This document shows positions 11,537 to 25,700 of a stretch of DNA of 64,000 nt, one piece after another (position 1 is the stretch's first letter; each line of letters opens with the position of its first letter). Origin of the DNA: Acanthosepion esculentum (lineage: Eukaryota; Mollusca; Cephalopoda; Sepiida; Sepiidae); NCBI GenBank assembly GCA_964036315.1, contig OZ038498.1, forward strand, positions 4,935,778 through 4,999,777, given 5' to 3'. The position numbers and the translations under genes were made by a program. The notes below the pieces were generated by a model. It saw only the letters and a list, made by a program, of their open reading frames with translations, did no database searches and was not told where the DNA came from.

Positions 11537-14500
11537 TGGATTAAGTTTGACAATTATTTAATATATTTTCTGTTTCATATGTTATTTTTAATAGATACAA
11601 TGCTCTGTTTTTTTAAAATAAACACTATTAATTACATTTACTGACCTGAATGTTAGAAATTTTGTAGAAAATATTTATTCTCTGACAGGAGTTGAATCTG
11701 TGTCCTATACAGAACTGTCAATTGATCTCACATGCTCTACCACTCAGTTACAGAGAAAGTGTCTGGTTAGCAAAGGCCAAATTACTGTTTATTGACAAAT
11801 CTTTGACGACCTTTGTCAGAGAACATATTTTCTATGAAAATTGAGGATGAATGTTTTTTCAATGTCTATCTTTTCCTCACACACGGGTATTCTAGGTTAC
11901 ATATTCTAAGGGCTCTGAGGTAGAATCCTATGACTGGGCCCAATTTTATTTTTTGACTGTGGTGGGAATTAGATTGTTTTTGTTAGTGGGTTTTCAGTAA
12001 ACTCTAATATCTAATTTGTTAATGTTATGTATTAATAAGATGTTGAGGAAAGTTAGAGACTTAGCTATTTCAAGTTAACGTGTGAATTCAAAGGTAGGTT
12101 CAACCTTACTAAGATTCTTTATTATGTCTAATTGATTTATATTTTGAAATATATATATAGTATAATAAGAAAAGAATGTCATCTATATATCTTTGGTAAG
12201 TGGAGTTTTTAGGTACAATGTTTAAATAGGCCAAACTCTAAAAATTCTAGGAATAGACAAGCAAGGACATCACTAATAGGTGAGCCCATAGGTAAGCCGA
12301 ATTTTTGCCAATAGAAATTTTTACTGAAAGAGACAAGAAATGGTTAGTGATTAGTACGCATCATTGTATAATTTTATGGACAGGCAGAAGTTTTTTTTTC
12401 TTTTTTGTGGTGGTGGGGAGGGTCCTTTTTGTACTGGGTGTATTTGTCAATTAGTATATTTTAGTCAATTGTATAATGATTTGATATCTAAGCTAGCTAT
12501 AATCCTGTTTTTCATGTTTAGGTTTCATATTGTCTGGATTAAGTCACCAGAATGTTTAATATATGTTGGGTTGACGGTGCCTGAGAAGGGAGTTAGAATT
12601 TTTGCAATTGCTTTAGCTAATTTGTGTGGGCATGCACAGTTGATGCCATCAATAAAACCATTGCTAGTCTGAAGTGATCCTTTTGACAGGCAAAAGACTT
12701 GATGGCTTTTGCCATTTTGTCTCTCAATTATGCCCGTACCCGCATACACAGAAAAACCTAGCCTTTGACTGTCTTATATTGATTTTCTAAGCACAAGGCC
12801 GAAAGTATGGGGCACCCAGTGAGGATCAAACTCATTATTCAGTCGTAACTGTTTTAGCAAGATAAGCTTGCTAACCATTACTCCACACTGAGGTGCCCCC
12901 CTTGACAGTCTCTCTTTTTTTTTTTCTAAGGCAATTCACCCCAATCAAGGTGGAAGTGCCACTAGCACGCAATGGGTTACAGAGGATTGGGAACAAGAGT
13001 AAAGAGGCGTGTTTGAGGAAGGGTTACAGAGAAGGACGGGGAACAAGCTCGGGGTGTCAGATATCAATTGACATTACACTTGAATATTTGAAGATTGTAG
13101 TTATCGGGGAAGCAAGTAAGGGGAAGGGAGTTCCATAGGAGAGAAGTGCGGGAGAAGAAGCTGTTTAAGAGATGGTTACATTTAACCATTTTGACAGTGA
13201 AAGAGTGAGACCAAGATGCCATCCTGGTAGCTTGTTTAAATTCACATAGTCCGGGAACCAGCGAAAGTAGCTGGTCGGAACAGTTGCTATGAAAATACTT
13301 GTGGAAGAGACAGAGAGATTCCACGGTATGTCTGTGGAATAGCAATTGTAGACTATATGCCACATCAGATTTCCACATAACAACAGAATTGAGAAAAAAA
13401 GAAAGGGAGAGGAAAGAAGTTGTAAATGGGGAAAGGCAGAATATATATAAGCCAGAGTAAAGGAGAGAATAGAAAAAGAAAAAAAAAGAATAGATTTCTG
13501 ACCCACAGACAGCACAAACAAAAAAGATTTTATAGGTTTCTAACATCTCTTCAGTGAATACTTATATTTTCATATCCATGGAATTTTAGAAAATTGCCGG
13601 ATTTCTTATTTATGCTTCAAGTGGGAAGATTCACCCCATAATTAGCTAGGTATTTTTTTTTTTTTTTTTTAATTCAAAATTTTCATATTTGCTCAGTTTT
13701 TTATCTAAACATAAAGAAAGTAACTTTTTAAGATAATGGATTTTTTATTTATCAGCCCAATAAATTTTTATCAATTTAAATGTTATTTTTAGTGGATATT
13801 CATATATGACTATAAGCTACACTTATTTATTAAACAATATATTTATTTATTTTCATCTACCGACCTGAATATTTGAGAAATCTTATTAAAGAAAAATGTA
13901 TTCTCTCCGGCAGGATTCGAGGAATTTAATATGAGAGGAACTTCGATTCAATGCACATCTTAAACTTTGCTTGGTCAGCAAGGCTGCTCCATAGTCAAGT
14001 CGGTTGAGGTACGCCAGATCTAACAACGGTTTCCCTCTGACGAGACGAATGCAAGTCTGAATACTGCTGGAGTGTGCATATTTTTCCTTAATGACAAACA
14101 ATAAAAATTATCAAAGAAAAAACACCACACACCAACACACTGAACATTATAACACTTGCCAAGGTTGTTCTTAGATGTAGATTCATTTTAACTTATCCTT
14201 TAACCTGTTCATCTTCAGTCAGATAATCTGTCACTTTATTCATTTTTCATTACTAGTCATTAATCTGTCCAAAAATGGAAAGATGAAGTCACAAGTGTTT
14301 TGATGTCTATTCTTTCTTGATTGTTGGTTTCTGACAAACCATGGGGAACCCGTTTTCCAAGTTTGAACATTTTTACAGATTGCTGCAATGGTTTGTGAAT
14401 CATTAAACAGCAGTTCTTCAATTGAAACAGCATTATTTCTAAAAGGTTTAGATAAAAGTAAGTTACTATGGACCTCAGCAGGAAGATCTGTTTCTGGTGC

Positions 14501-17460
14501 CACTCTTAAACTGAAGTCACCTTTATTATTTTTATTTTTTATTTTATTTTTTTGTTTTAATCTTTTAAACTATATTCAGTCATTTCTTATATTTAAATGG
14601 TCTAATCCCAGAAACACAATATTTTGGGTTTCTTTTACAGCATTACTGCTTTTTCTTAATTCATAGAGTGCTAGCCATTTTGCATGCTTCAGGAACGCAT
14701 TCATATTCAGGAGGGTCAAGTCTGTAACCAAATTGAAGCATTACTATGATAGAGAACTTGTTCTAAAATTGTGAAACGTGTAGTAATCTGTATTGTGGTC
14801 ATATTTTAGAACGGCAAAAAACGTTGTTTTGCCCATTGTGGTCAGACTTAAGACATGATTGGATGACTCGTTTCATCCTCATGAAGGAAATAAAGCCACT
14901 AAGACAAGGGATTACTGTGTATTAGAGAATATGAGAAAGAAAAAAAAAGAAAAAACACAATTGAGAGAACAATAAAAGGACAGGAATTAAGAAGGCAGTA
15001 GATAATGATTGACGTTGCTTTTAAATTTTTGAAATAGGGGATAGCTCATCAGAAAAGTTGCCATAAAAGTATTTATAGAAAAGGCTGAGGGAAGCTATGT
15101 TATGACAGTGGGAAAGTGGCTGGAGTTGTGATGCTAACACTTTACTCATCAATTGTACTAACTCTAAATTTGTCTTCTAGCAGTGCCCTTGAAAATTTCC
15201 TGATTTTTCTATTTGAATTTGCCGAGGAATCATAATTCTTAAGTTAATGATTGAATAAACTCTTTGCAAGTTCTACAACCATAAAATGCCCATGTAAATT
15301 CTCCAATTGCCTTGTTAAATATTTGAGCTTAACAACTTTAACAAAATGTTGTAACAATCATAAATATGAATGTTTGTCTTTATTTTAAGAAGTAAGGGGA
15401 TACAAATGAAGAGATTAAAAATTGAGAAGGTTTTTTAATTTCTCTGAAGCAAATGTTAAATAAGTGCATTATCACCTCTTTCTTTCTTTCTTTCTTTCTT
15501 TCTTATATATGCGTTCTTTTTCTGACTATAAACCAAACGGTATCTGATATATTTTTTCTATTCCTCAAAATTAAAATGGAATGAACCATTATTTATCTGA
15601 GGTAATGGTAGGCCCTAGTGACTCACATACTCTCTGCAGCTAAGGAAAGAATCATTTGCATTGACTCTATGATCCCAACTAAGGTCGATTCCTTTTTAAT
15701 AGCAGGTCCAAATGCATGTGTGCTAATGAAGGGAAAAGCAGAATTACAATGTGATAATGAATCCATGGAAAATAACAGAAAATAGTAAATACAACTGACT
15801 GCATATTTGGGGGGGGGGTCTTTTGGGTGGTGTGTTTTTTTCTTTCTTTTTTGGGGGGTGTTTTTTTTGGGGGTGGGGTTCATTAAATTGTGTCAATATT
15901 AGTGTTAATAAGGAGGTAAGAGTAATGCCTACATTAAACAAACATCAATCTAGCCAATTACTCTTTTACGTCTGGAATGAGGACTTATTATTTCTTAAAT
16001 TATTTGCAGTCATACTAATGACCTTATCTTTGTTATCCTAGAAGATTAAAGTGTTGGTTTGCGAATTTGGTTGTATAGTAATTGTGAGTTCAATCCCAGG
16101 GCTCCACAGCACAACCTCAAATTCTGTGGAAACAGGTCAAACAATAACTGAACAGTACGAAAAAGAACAAGTCAAAATATCCCTAGACATGGACGGTAGA
16201 ACAAAAACAATCTACTCTCATAGATTAAATAAATTTCATTCTGAAATTCCCTAAAGTTTACCTGGATCCATAAACACCTTAGGGATGGCGGGTACAATTG
16301 CTGAACAGTTTACAATAAAGATGACATTAGTCCAACTATAAATAATAATGCTATTCTTTTGTCTTGTATATAAATAATTCTTTTTGTTTTATGTGGGAAT
16401 TTGAATATGTTGTTGCCTTTTAGTTCAAACTTGAAGCATTTGCAATTTGATAGCATTTTGTTAAAAGAACAGAATAATTTGTCTGAATTTCTGAGATGAG
16501 AAATTATCATTATTAAAAATGTTATTCTATTTGTTCTCATGACCTCAGCGAAAATGAGAGCACTCATCCAGATTAATCAATAGATATGTAAATTTTATTA
16601 AAATACAAAAGTAGAATGAAGTATTTTTAGTGCCCCAAAGACAAGTCGTTTTAGTTCATTTTTATTTCTATCTAGTAAGATTTAGTAGTGCTTACTTATT
16701 TTATTTAATGTTGAATAAAAAGTTTTAGTTTTGATTTTCAAAGAAAAACAATGAAATTAGTATAAAGATAGTTTTTATTATTGTCAGAAATTGTGAATTT
16801 AGGAGCTGAAATCTTTTCTTTCACACCTTCTGTATTGTAAAATCATTACAGAAAATTGCAAACTGAAAAATTAATGTAAATAAATACATTTTGTACTTAT
16901 ATATCCATCTTTTTATAAAAAAAAGTAATAATATTAAGCTTATAAAATGATATTTAGTTCAAAATATATGAATGAATTTATATATTAAAAGATTTTCTAG
17001 TTTTATGCTTTCTAAAAGAAACATTTAATCAAAATTCATAACACTAAAACTAAGTTACTATGCTGTAGTAATTGAGAAATTTTTTTTTTTTTTTTAATAA
17101 GTTTCTAGTTGTTGTGGCTATATTTTTAACATGTATCATATTGCGAAAATGTCTTATTTATAAAGAACTTTTTTTTTTTTCTCTTAAGAAAAATAATCTT
17201 AAGAAATATACTTCTAGATTTTACCCCAAAATATAGAAAACATTAGGTTGGGGAGGCTATTTTTTTTTCTTGTCCTGCTTGTTTAAGGGATATTTGTTGC
17301 ATATTACATGATTAAAACAAATATATAAATTTTATATATCAACAACGTTAGGAAAATTTTTTCCACTGTCATTGATTTCCCTAATAATTACATGATTGAA
17401 ATGCATAACCGACTTCATATTAATCTTACTAATATGACAACACTAAAATGTATCTGCAGG

Positions 17461-17522
<62 letters not shown>

Positions 17523-18003
17523 GATTAATATGCCAAAAAGTTTACCTGCTAGTTCTGTGTCTATCTTATTGATGTTAGTCCTCATGTTTAATATAAACAA
17601 TAGTTGAAATATATTGTTTGTTTATTTCCTTTGCCTACCATTAATTTAAAAAAAAAATTTTTTTTTCTGGTGGTGTTGCTTGGAGTTGTCTGATAATATA
17701 AATGTTTTAAATGAGGCATTGCTCGCAATATGAAACATGGTAAATTTTTAATTTTTATTTCATTTTGTTTAAACCCGACTAACTCTGGCTTTTTACCCCT
17801 TGGCTTCTCCACGCAGCTCCACACCATCTTGGATGGACTGATTGAGGTGGGATCTTGTTTTTGATATTTTAGGTGTTCCTTCCTTCACACCATCATTTCT
17901 GTTGCTAATGCACGTACTGCTGCTGATAATTCCTTTATACTTTAATACTTTTTTTTAATGGCTTTAAAATTTTTATCTAGATATACTTATTTCTCTCTCT
18001 CTC

Positions 18004-18037
<34 letters not shown>

Positions 18038-19724
18038 GTGTGTGTGTATTTTTCCTTTTTTTTTATATATATATATAAAATAATCAGAATGTCTTATATT
18101 GAAATTCATTATAGTTTTAAACTCTTTTCTGCAGATAATTTTAGAAATACATTTAAATGATTTAATAGAAAAAAATAGATAATGGAATTTCTTGCAGCAA
18201 GACATTTTTGCATTATTTGTTATTTTTTGAGCCTCTTCTGCATAATGCATGTTTTTAAAACTTTCCTTAAATCTTTTTAATGTTGCAGAAAAATATTATT
18301 ATAAGACAAAGAGTAATTTGTATAATAGTAAATAGTATAATTAGTATTTGATTAATTTTCTTCATCTTTTGTTTTTGTCATAATGTCCTCAGCTGATCCG
18401 TTCAGGTAAACCTGGTAAAATCTGAACAAAGAAATAGTTTGAACTTACAGTGCATGTCTCCAGATATCAGTTGTAAGTTCAAATCTCATTCAAAGTTACT
18501 CCTGTATTCAGATTTTGTACCATTTCCTTTAAAATTTAGATTGACTTCATGACATCACAAATTCCTCGAGCCATTAGGGTCATTGGGGTACCACATGTAC
18601 TGCAGCCATAACAACATTGGTGTGTCTAAGGTGAGGTAGTTTGATTTTAAAGGTTAAATTGACCTAAGATGTAATAAAAAGCAATGAAATGATGAAAGTT
18701 AGTCAAAAAAATTAATAATGAAAATTATTTTAACTTAGAATCTCAAAAAAACTTAAGTGAAAATTGCTGAAAATCATTACAAAAATCACTTTTTAAAAAT
18801 AATTGATAGCAATATAATGGCCTTACCCATTTTCTAAAACCATTATCCTCTAACCAAGTGTTCCAAGAAATAAGACTAAAGAAAGGCCTTTCCGAAACGG
18901 AAACTATGATCTAGAATTGAAATAAGAGCAATAGTGAAATCTACCCTGAATCCATCATAAAGATTTAGGATGTGGAATTAGTAAATACTAAACCCTTCAA
19001 ATACCTTCACACCTTAGGATCAATCGTAACAAATTTAGTATAGGAGATAAGGAAAATCAGACACAGAATAGTCAATGTTAGAAGTAATTTCGCCCAACAC
19101 TGCAAATTGCTACAAAGCCATGAAACCAAAACTCCAATCATGTTTTCAAATAGACTCGTTCATCAGATTGAAACTCTCATATGGATGCCATGCATGGCGC
19201 CAAACTCTTTCAAAAATATCTAAATTCTCAGCTATATACAACCATCCTTTGATTGGTAATTTAAAATGTCTTTGAGCAAGTGAAGTGTGTAGGTCTCAAC
19301 AAAGATCATCATTCTTCAATCCTTGTGGATTGGCGCTACAGAATCCCAAACAAAGAAGCACATCACTTGAAGATTTCCAACAGCAGCAACAACTAAAATG
19401 GATAGCACATATAACTCGAAGTAAGAATAATGACATAATCCTGATACTGACATTCCACATTGCCTTCAAACAAAAGGCAAGGATGGCATCTCCAATCAAT
19501 ACCGGAAGGAGCAATAACAGCAGTGAGTGGATATGAGAAATCTATTTTCCTGAAATATTGTTTTAAGAGAAAGATTTTATAAATTTCAACTGAAATAAAT
19601 GCTGAATGTTTCCTTATGAGGAAAGGGCTAATATTGCTGTTACCATTATAATGAAAATATTTTCTTTTTATGGCTTTAGTTGATATTTTTTAAACTGATT
19701 TTTCATTTGTTTTTCTCTATTTTT

Positions 19725-19773
<49 letters not shown>

Positions 19774-22700
19774 TCAACAACCTTAAAATTAGTACTAATT
19801 TTAAGTTAGTATAATGCATGCTGAAATATTCTTTTAAATAAAATTTAAAAAGCATTTTTTATTTTACTTTTATATCACATCATCTTTCTTTTTTTTCTTT
19901 TTTTTATCTCCTCCACATTCTGTGATGTAAAACATGTAAATTAGCTTGGCTTAGTCAGTAGTCTAATTTCTTGTTTCATTAGACAAATCAACCTAATTTT
20001 TTTTTCAGGGGCCCTATTTATATGCACGTACAACAAAAGCACTAATGTTCAAATAATACAAATCTTTTGTCATCAAAAGAAAAGAGTTTTAACATGTTAA
20101 GCCATTTTACTGGATGAAAAAATAGACTTAAAAAATAAAACTTTTTTTTTCTGTTTTATTTGCCTTTTTTATTTGCAAAATTATTTATGTTTATTTCTAT
20201 TGTGTCAATCTGTTATACTTGAATAAAATACACAAAATTAAAGTTATTTCATTTTAATTACTCTTTAAGGCAACATCCATATTGGCATTTAAAAATTTTA
20301 CAATTTTAACTAAACATCTTTGAATTTATTTGAACATGGTCTAAGGGTTGGATACAATTGTTGTAACTTTGTTTTGCATATTTTTTAATTAAATTGTGGT
20401 AACATTTACATCATAAGGGTGGGGGTAGCTATGTCTTATCTAATTGAAAACTTCAACATTTTGATTTAAGTTCAAGCCTATTGGTGTGGTAGGCCTTGGA
20501 CAAGTCCTTTCCTTCCTGATCACTCCACTGCAATCAGTCCATTTGATATACTTTGAATTTTTTTAACTAACATAAGTTATTCATCAATTTTTACATTGTA
20601 TAACCTTTCATTTTGTGAATTTTTTTTTTTCTTGGTTAGTAGACATTTATATAATGAATAATTTCCATTTTATTTGCTTTTCTTATTAGAAGTAATTAAA
20701 ACAATTCTGTTCCGAAGATTTTTGTAACAGTTTGTACACCTGCCTGCTTCTATTGCCAATGCCCCTCGCTCGCCGTTACTCTTATGGCTAAATGCCCTCG
20801 CTCGCCGTTACTCTTATGGCTAAATGCCCTCGCTCGCCGTTACTCTTATGGCTAAATGCCCTCGCTCGCCGTTACTCTTAGGGCTAAATGCCCTCGCTCG
20901 CCGTTATACTTATTGCCACCACTTCTCTCTTACTGTTACTTATTAGAAAAGTGTTGGTGGTTACTCTCTATAAGGTTGGGGGATACAACTAAGGATATGT
21001 GCAGGTATACCCCAGAGATCGTCTTTCAGCTTCCCACCAATGAAAAAAATCACTTCATGTGATGTTTCCCTTTTCATTTCTGTTGGTGTGCATAAAAACT
21101 GGGAAACGAATGGAAGGTGAAATCATGTTATGGTGAGAAATGAAAAATACAAATCCCACAATTTAGCTGTTTATTCAGGGATTCGCTTTCACTGTCTGCT
21201 GAGGTAGGTGGGTGACACTTGGAACAACTTCTGCTTCTTCCTTCATAACAAACTACCACATAAGCTCTTCCCTTCAACCAGTGAGGACTCCCCTCTCACA
21301 GTTTGCTCACAGGTGGCTTGAAACTCATTTTGACAGTTTGTACTTTGTCAACAGGCAGTATCGGAACAAACAATCTACTTTCATGGACTAAAAGGGTTTG
21401 GTTTGAAATTCCAGGATATATTACCTGAAGAAGGCCGGAGCATACAATGGCCGAAACATTGTAAATATGACAATAAAGATGAGGACAACAGTCTGAATAA
21501 TGTAAATAGTGTAAATAAAATCTATTTACACAGAAGAGAAATGTATTTAATACAAATTTTAGAGTTATTAGAAATTGCAATATTATAAGGTTCTATATTT
21601 ATATTTCTTTCTTGTGGCTTTTTAATTTTATAGATTATATTGTTTTAATATGCACATGTATATACATAAAAACCATGATAGGTACATTAAAATAGTTTTG
21701 TTCTTGTTCTAAAAGCATAAAATTTACGTACATAATATAAAATTATATACATACTATCTGTAGTAGAAAGCATAAATTGTGTTAAAATATTTAGATTTTT
21801 GGCATTAAATAACCCCTATAGGTGTCCATATGCCGCCAAACAAAATCAATCAATCAGCCAACCCACATGGAAGAATTTTCGTGACATTAGTTCATATAAT
21901 ATCCTACAATTTCTTAAATCAAACTGTATTCTAAAATATAGCTTCAACAAAACTACAACATAAAACCCACACATCACCTTCTTTAGTAATCATGTCCACA
22001 TGAACACACACACACACACACATATATGCACAAAAGTTGATTATCATCTACCATCTATTCAGTTGTGAAAGTAGAATAACATATATCATTTTTATTACTC
22101 CAAAACCCCAAGAAAATTAAATTTCGGTCTTAAATGACCCATAAGGTGTTGATATGCCGTTAAACAATGAAATGAAAAGCTCCCAAGAAAATTAAATTTC
22201 GGCCTTAAATGACCCATAAGTTGTTGATATGCCGTTAAACAGACAATAACAGTTGTTGTTCATGAATAGACAGATTTTCATTCATGTAATATTTTTTTCA
22301 ACAAAAGACGGGAAGTTATGTAAAATTATAACTGCCGACATCTAGAAAAGACATTTACACATAAAAGAATATTATTCTGCTATAATTAATTTAAAATTAT
22401 ATGACAGCCAGATAAAGTATATTTTCATTATGCTCAATATATTATATCAAAAGTAATGAAAAATGTAATTTTTCCCTTTCTAAATTTAAAAACGAAAACC
22501 TTTTTACTTTTTCAGTTTTACATCATTTACATTGTTTGGACTGTTGTCCTCATCTTTATTGTCATGTTCATGACATTTTGGCTATTGTGCATTCTGACCT
22601 TCTTCAGGTGATTGGAGTGTATAACAGCTGAAACGTTGAGAATATGATAATAAAGATGAGAACAACAGTCCAATGTAAATAATGTACATAATACCTCATC

Positions 22701-25700
22701 TCAGAAATATAGACAGATATTTAATTTTGTTATATATCATAAACAATATTTATTTTGATGGTCTATTTGGTAAAGCGCTTCTTTAATTAAATTAGGTTAG
22801 ACCGATGTAGCTGGGTGTCCTGTAAAGAGATATTCAGAACATTGACAATTTCTTCAGATCAAATTTCTACTTACAAGATCTGTGTTATCTTCTAACATAA
22901 TTATCTAAGAATTTTACGCAACTTTTCATTAAGTAAATCAGATCAACTATTTCTAATGATTTTATTTCTGAGTCATATTTGTCATGGTATTGGTAAATTT
23001 TAAAAATAATTTTACAAGATTTTAATGTTCTGAATGTATTTGCCATTAACTACAACTAAATTTTGAAGTATTATGATTATTTACATTATTTGAACTGTTA
23101 TCCTCATCATCATTGCCATATTCACAATGTTTCAGCCATTGTACACTCTGGCCTTCAGATGATTGGAATTTCGAATCCTTTATTTCGTCCACCGGGGTAG
23201 ATTGTTCTAGTTCTGCATGCCATGCCTCTTCCGGATGTCTGTTATTTCCCTTTAACTCAACTCTCCAAGTTTTTGGGTTCACCACTGCTGTGGCCTGGTA
23301 TTGAGCTCACAACTCTTTGGGTCTCGTCACTGGATCTAACCAACATCTTTATCCACTGAGCTGAAACATTGTGAATATGGCAATGAAGATGGGGATAACA
23401 GTCCAAATAATGCAAATATTTTGTAGTATTAAAAAACTTATTGTTTATTTAATAAAATGTGCAAAAATGTATCTTTGCAAAAGAAACACTTATAAATGCT
23501 GGTGGGTATACCAACTTAAAAACTTGAATAATTATCAGTTGTAATAAATAAAAATTGAAGAACCACAACAACAACAATAACAGTTGGCAATTAAATGTTA
23601 CTATGATTAACTACTCATTCATTTTATTCTATAATATTATAGATTTATATTTTTTATTATATAAAAGCCAATTTCTCTCCCGCCCCTATTTTGTTTTGTT
23701 GCACTAAAGCAAACAAATATTAAAAAAAAAAAAATTAAGTGAACATCTAATTTGATACAACTGATATATCAACTATTTAAAAAAAAAAAAGAAAAAAAAC
23801 AGCAACAACTAAATCGAACATTTTCTTTGAATTTTAATTACACTTCAATGAGGTAGCCATGTGAATAATAGATTTATTATACACTTAAAGATAAATAAAG
23901 TCAGAATTTCAAGAAATTTCTTGTCATTCAAAATTTTATTCATGAAATTTTACAGACACATACTAATGTAGGTACCATCATGAGGTCGCTAAAAAAGAGC
24001 ATAGCAGGACGAAAAAGATGCCAAATTTGACGATAACAAAACTTTGTCTAAATTTTTGTTATTATTACGAGGAAAGATCAAAGTATTTTGTGGGGTATTT
24101 TTTTACATTTTTTAATCGTTCCTAGTACGTCCAAAATTTTCATTAAAAATCTTTTTTTTTCTTTGTGTCAGAAAAATTGACAGATAATCAATCATGTCAA
24201 CTATTTTTTTTCCATTTAAAAAAAAATGAAATCTCAGTTTGAAATTCTTTTAAAAATCAACTATAATTTTTTTTCAAAATATATTTTAAGGAAGTTAGAA
24301 ATTATAATGTTTATTTAAAATATTTTGAAACACGCTTAACTTAGTTTCTGTGCTGAAAAGATGTAATTTGAAAATAAAACAAAGCAGGTCATCATTGTCC
24401 TGGGTATGACGTTAAACTGCATCCGATTCCTGGGTAAGACGATAAACTACATCCAACAGCAAGGCCTCTGATCAGGAGATTTTGAGGAGCGTGGAACCAC
24501 CTCTTAATTGCTGGTGTTCCCAGGTCCACCCTGACCCGGGGTGGTAGCACCTGTTAGGGTTCCAGCTATGGGCAAATAGTTAACTCCCAGGCTACATCTG
24601 CGTCCTGGGTATGACGATAAACTACATCCAACAGCAAGGCCCCTGATAATACGTTTTTGGAAAAATAATGTTGCCAGCTGTACAATTTTGAAAAAATGTT
24701 GCCTGCTATATTTTTTTTGAAAGAATAGTGTTGCCGGCTATACGTTTTTGAAAAATATTACCAGCTATGTGTTTTTTGAAAAAATAATATTACCAGCTAT
24801 GTGTTTTTTGAAAAAATAATATTACCAGCTATGTGTTTTTGAAAAAATAATATTACCAGCTATATGTTTTGGGAAAAATAATATTACTAGCTATACGTTT
24901 TTTGAAAAAATAATATTACCAGCTATATGTTTTATGAAAAATAATATTACTAGCTATACGTTTTTAGGAAAAATAATATTACCAGCTATACGTTTTTTGA
25001 AAAAATAATATTACCAGCTATATGTTTTGTGAAAAATAATATTACCAGCTATACATTTTTGAAAAAAATAATATTACCTGCTGTATGTTTTGGAAAGATA
25101 GTATTACCAATTATACGTTTTTGAGAAAAATAATGTTACCAGCTGTATGTTTTTGAAAAATAATATTACCAGCTATACATTTTTGAGGGAAAAAGATGTT
25201 ACTAGCTATACATTCTTGAAGAAAAAATATTACCAGAAATAAAAAAATTTTTTCGGCATTAAATGACCCATTGAGGTTGATGTGCTGTAAAGCAAAGCAA
25301 ACCAAACCAAAGCAGGTCATATCATTTTGTGTCACTTGAAATAAAATTGAAATAAGACGACTCACTGAAAACTGTAAAACAACTTCAAAGAAAAAACAAA
25401 TAATTGTATTAAAAATTCATTTTTCATCAAAAATATTTTTTGCTTTCAGAAAATATTGTCCATATTCATAAAAACAAGTAAAAGCAAATAAAAGCATTTG
25501 AAATTAAATAATATTTTTGTTTTATTGAGTTTTGTATGTTACAATTTAGGGCTGATTTTCAGGGAGGGTGGGGGGTCCAATTATAAAAAAAAAACAAAAC
25601 GATTTGCTTTCCTCATATAATCACTAAAGTGAATGCGACTGAATTTCTAGTTTTCATAAAATTAGTTGGGGGTGGGTAATAAATATAAAAAAAATATTTC

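Noticed and set aside
12795..12897. A functional tRNA gene
   Set aside because: Box-like sequences are present but no cloverleaf with proper stems could be drawn. SINE fragment preferred.
20758..20914. Regular repeats resembling a CRISPR array
   Set aside because: The units are head-to-tail without unique spacers and lie in an animal intron. The same applies to 40083-40410 and 24645-25240.
23046..23285. 79-codon minus strand frame
   Set aside because: It lies entirely within a tRNA-derived SINE.
25111..25365. 84-codon minus strand frame with repeated NIIF/AGN motifs
   Set aside because: It is a reading of the 31-33-bp minisatellite.
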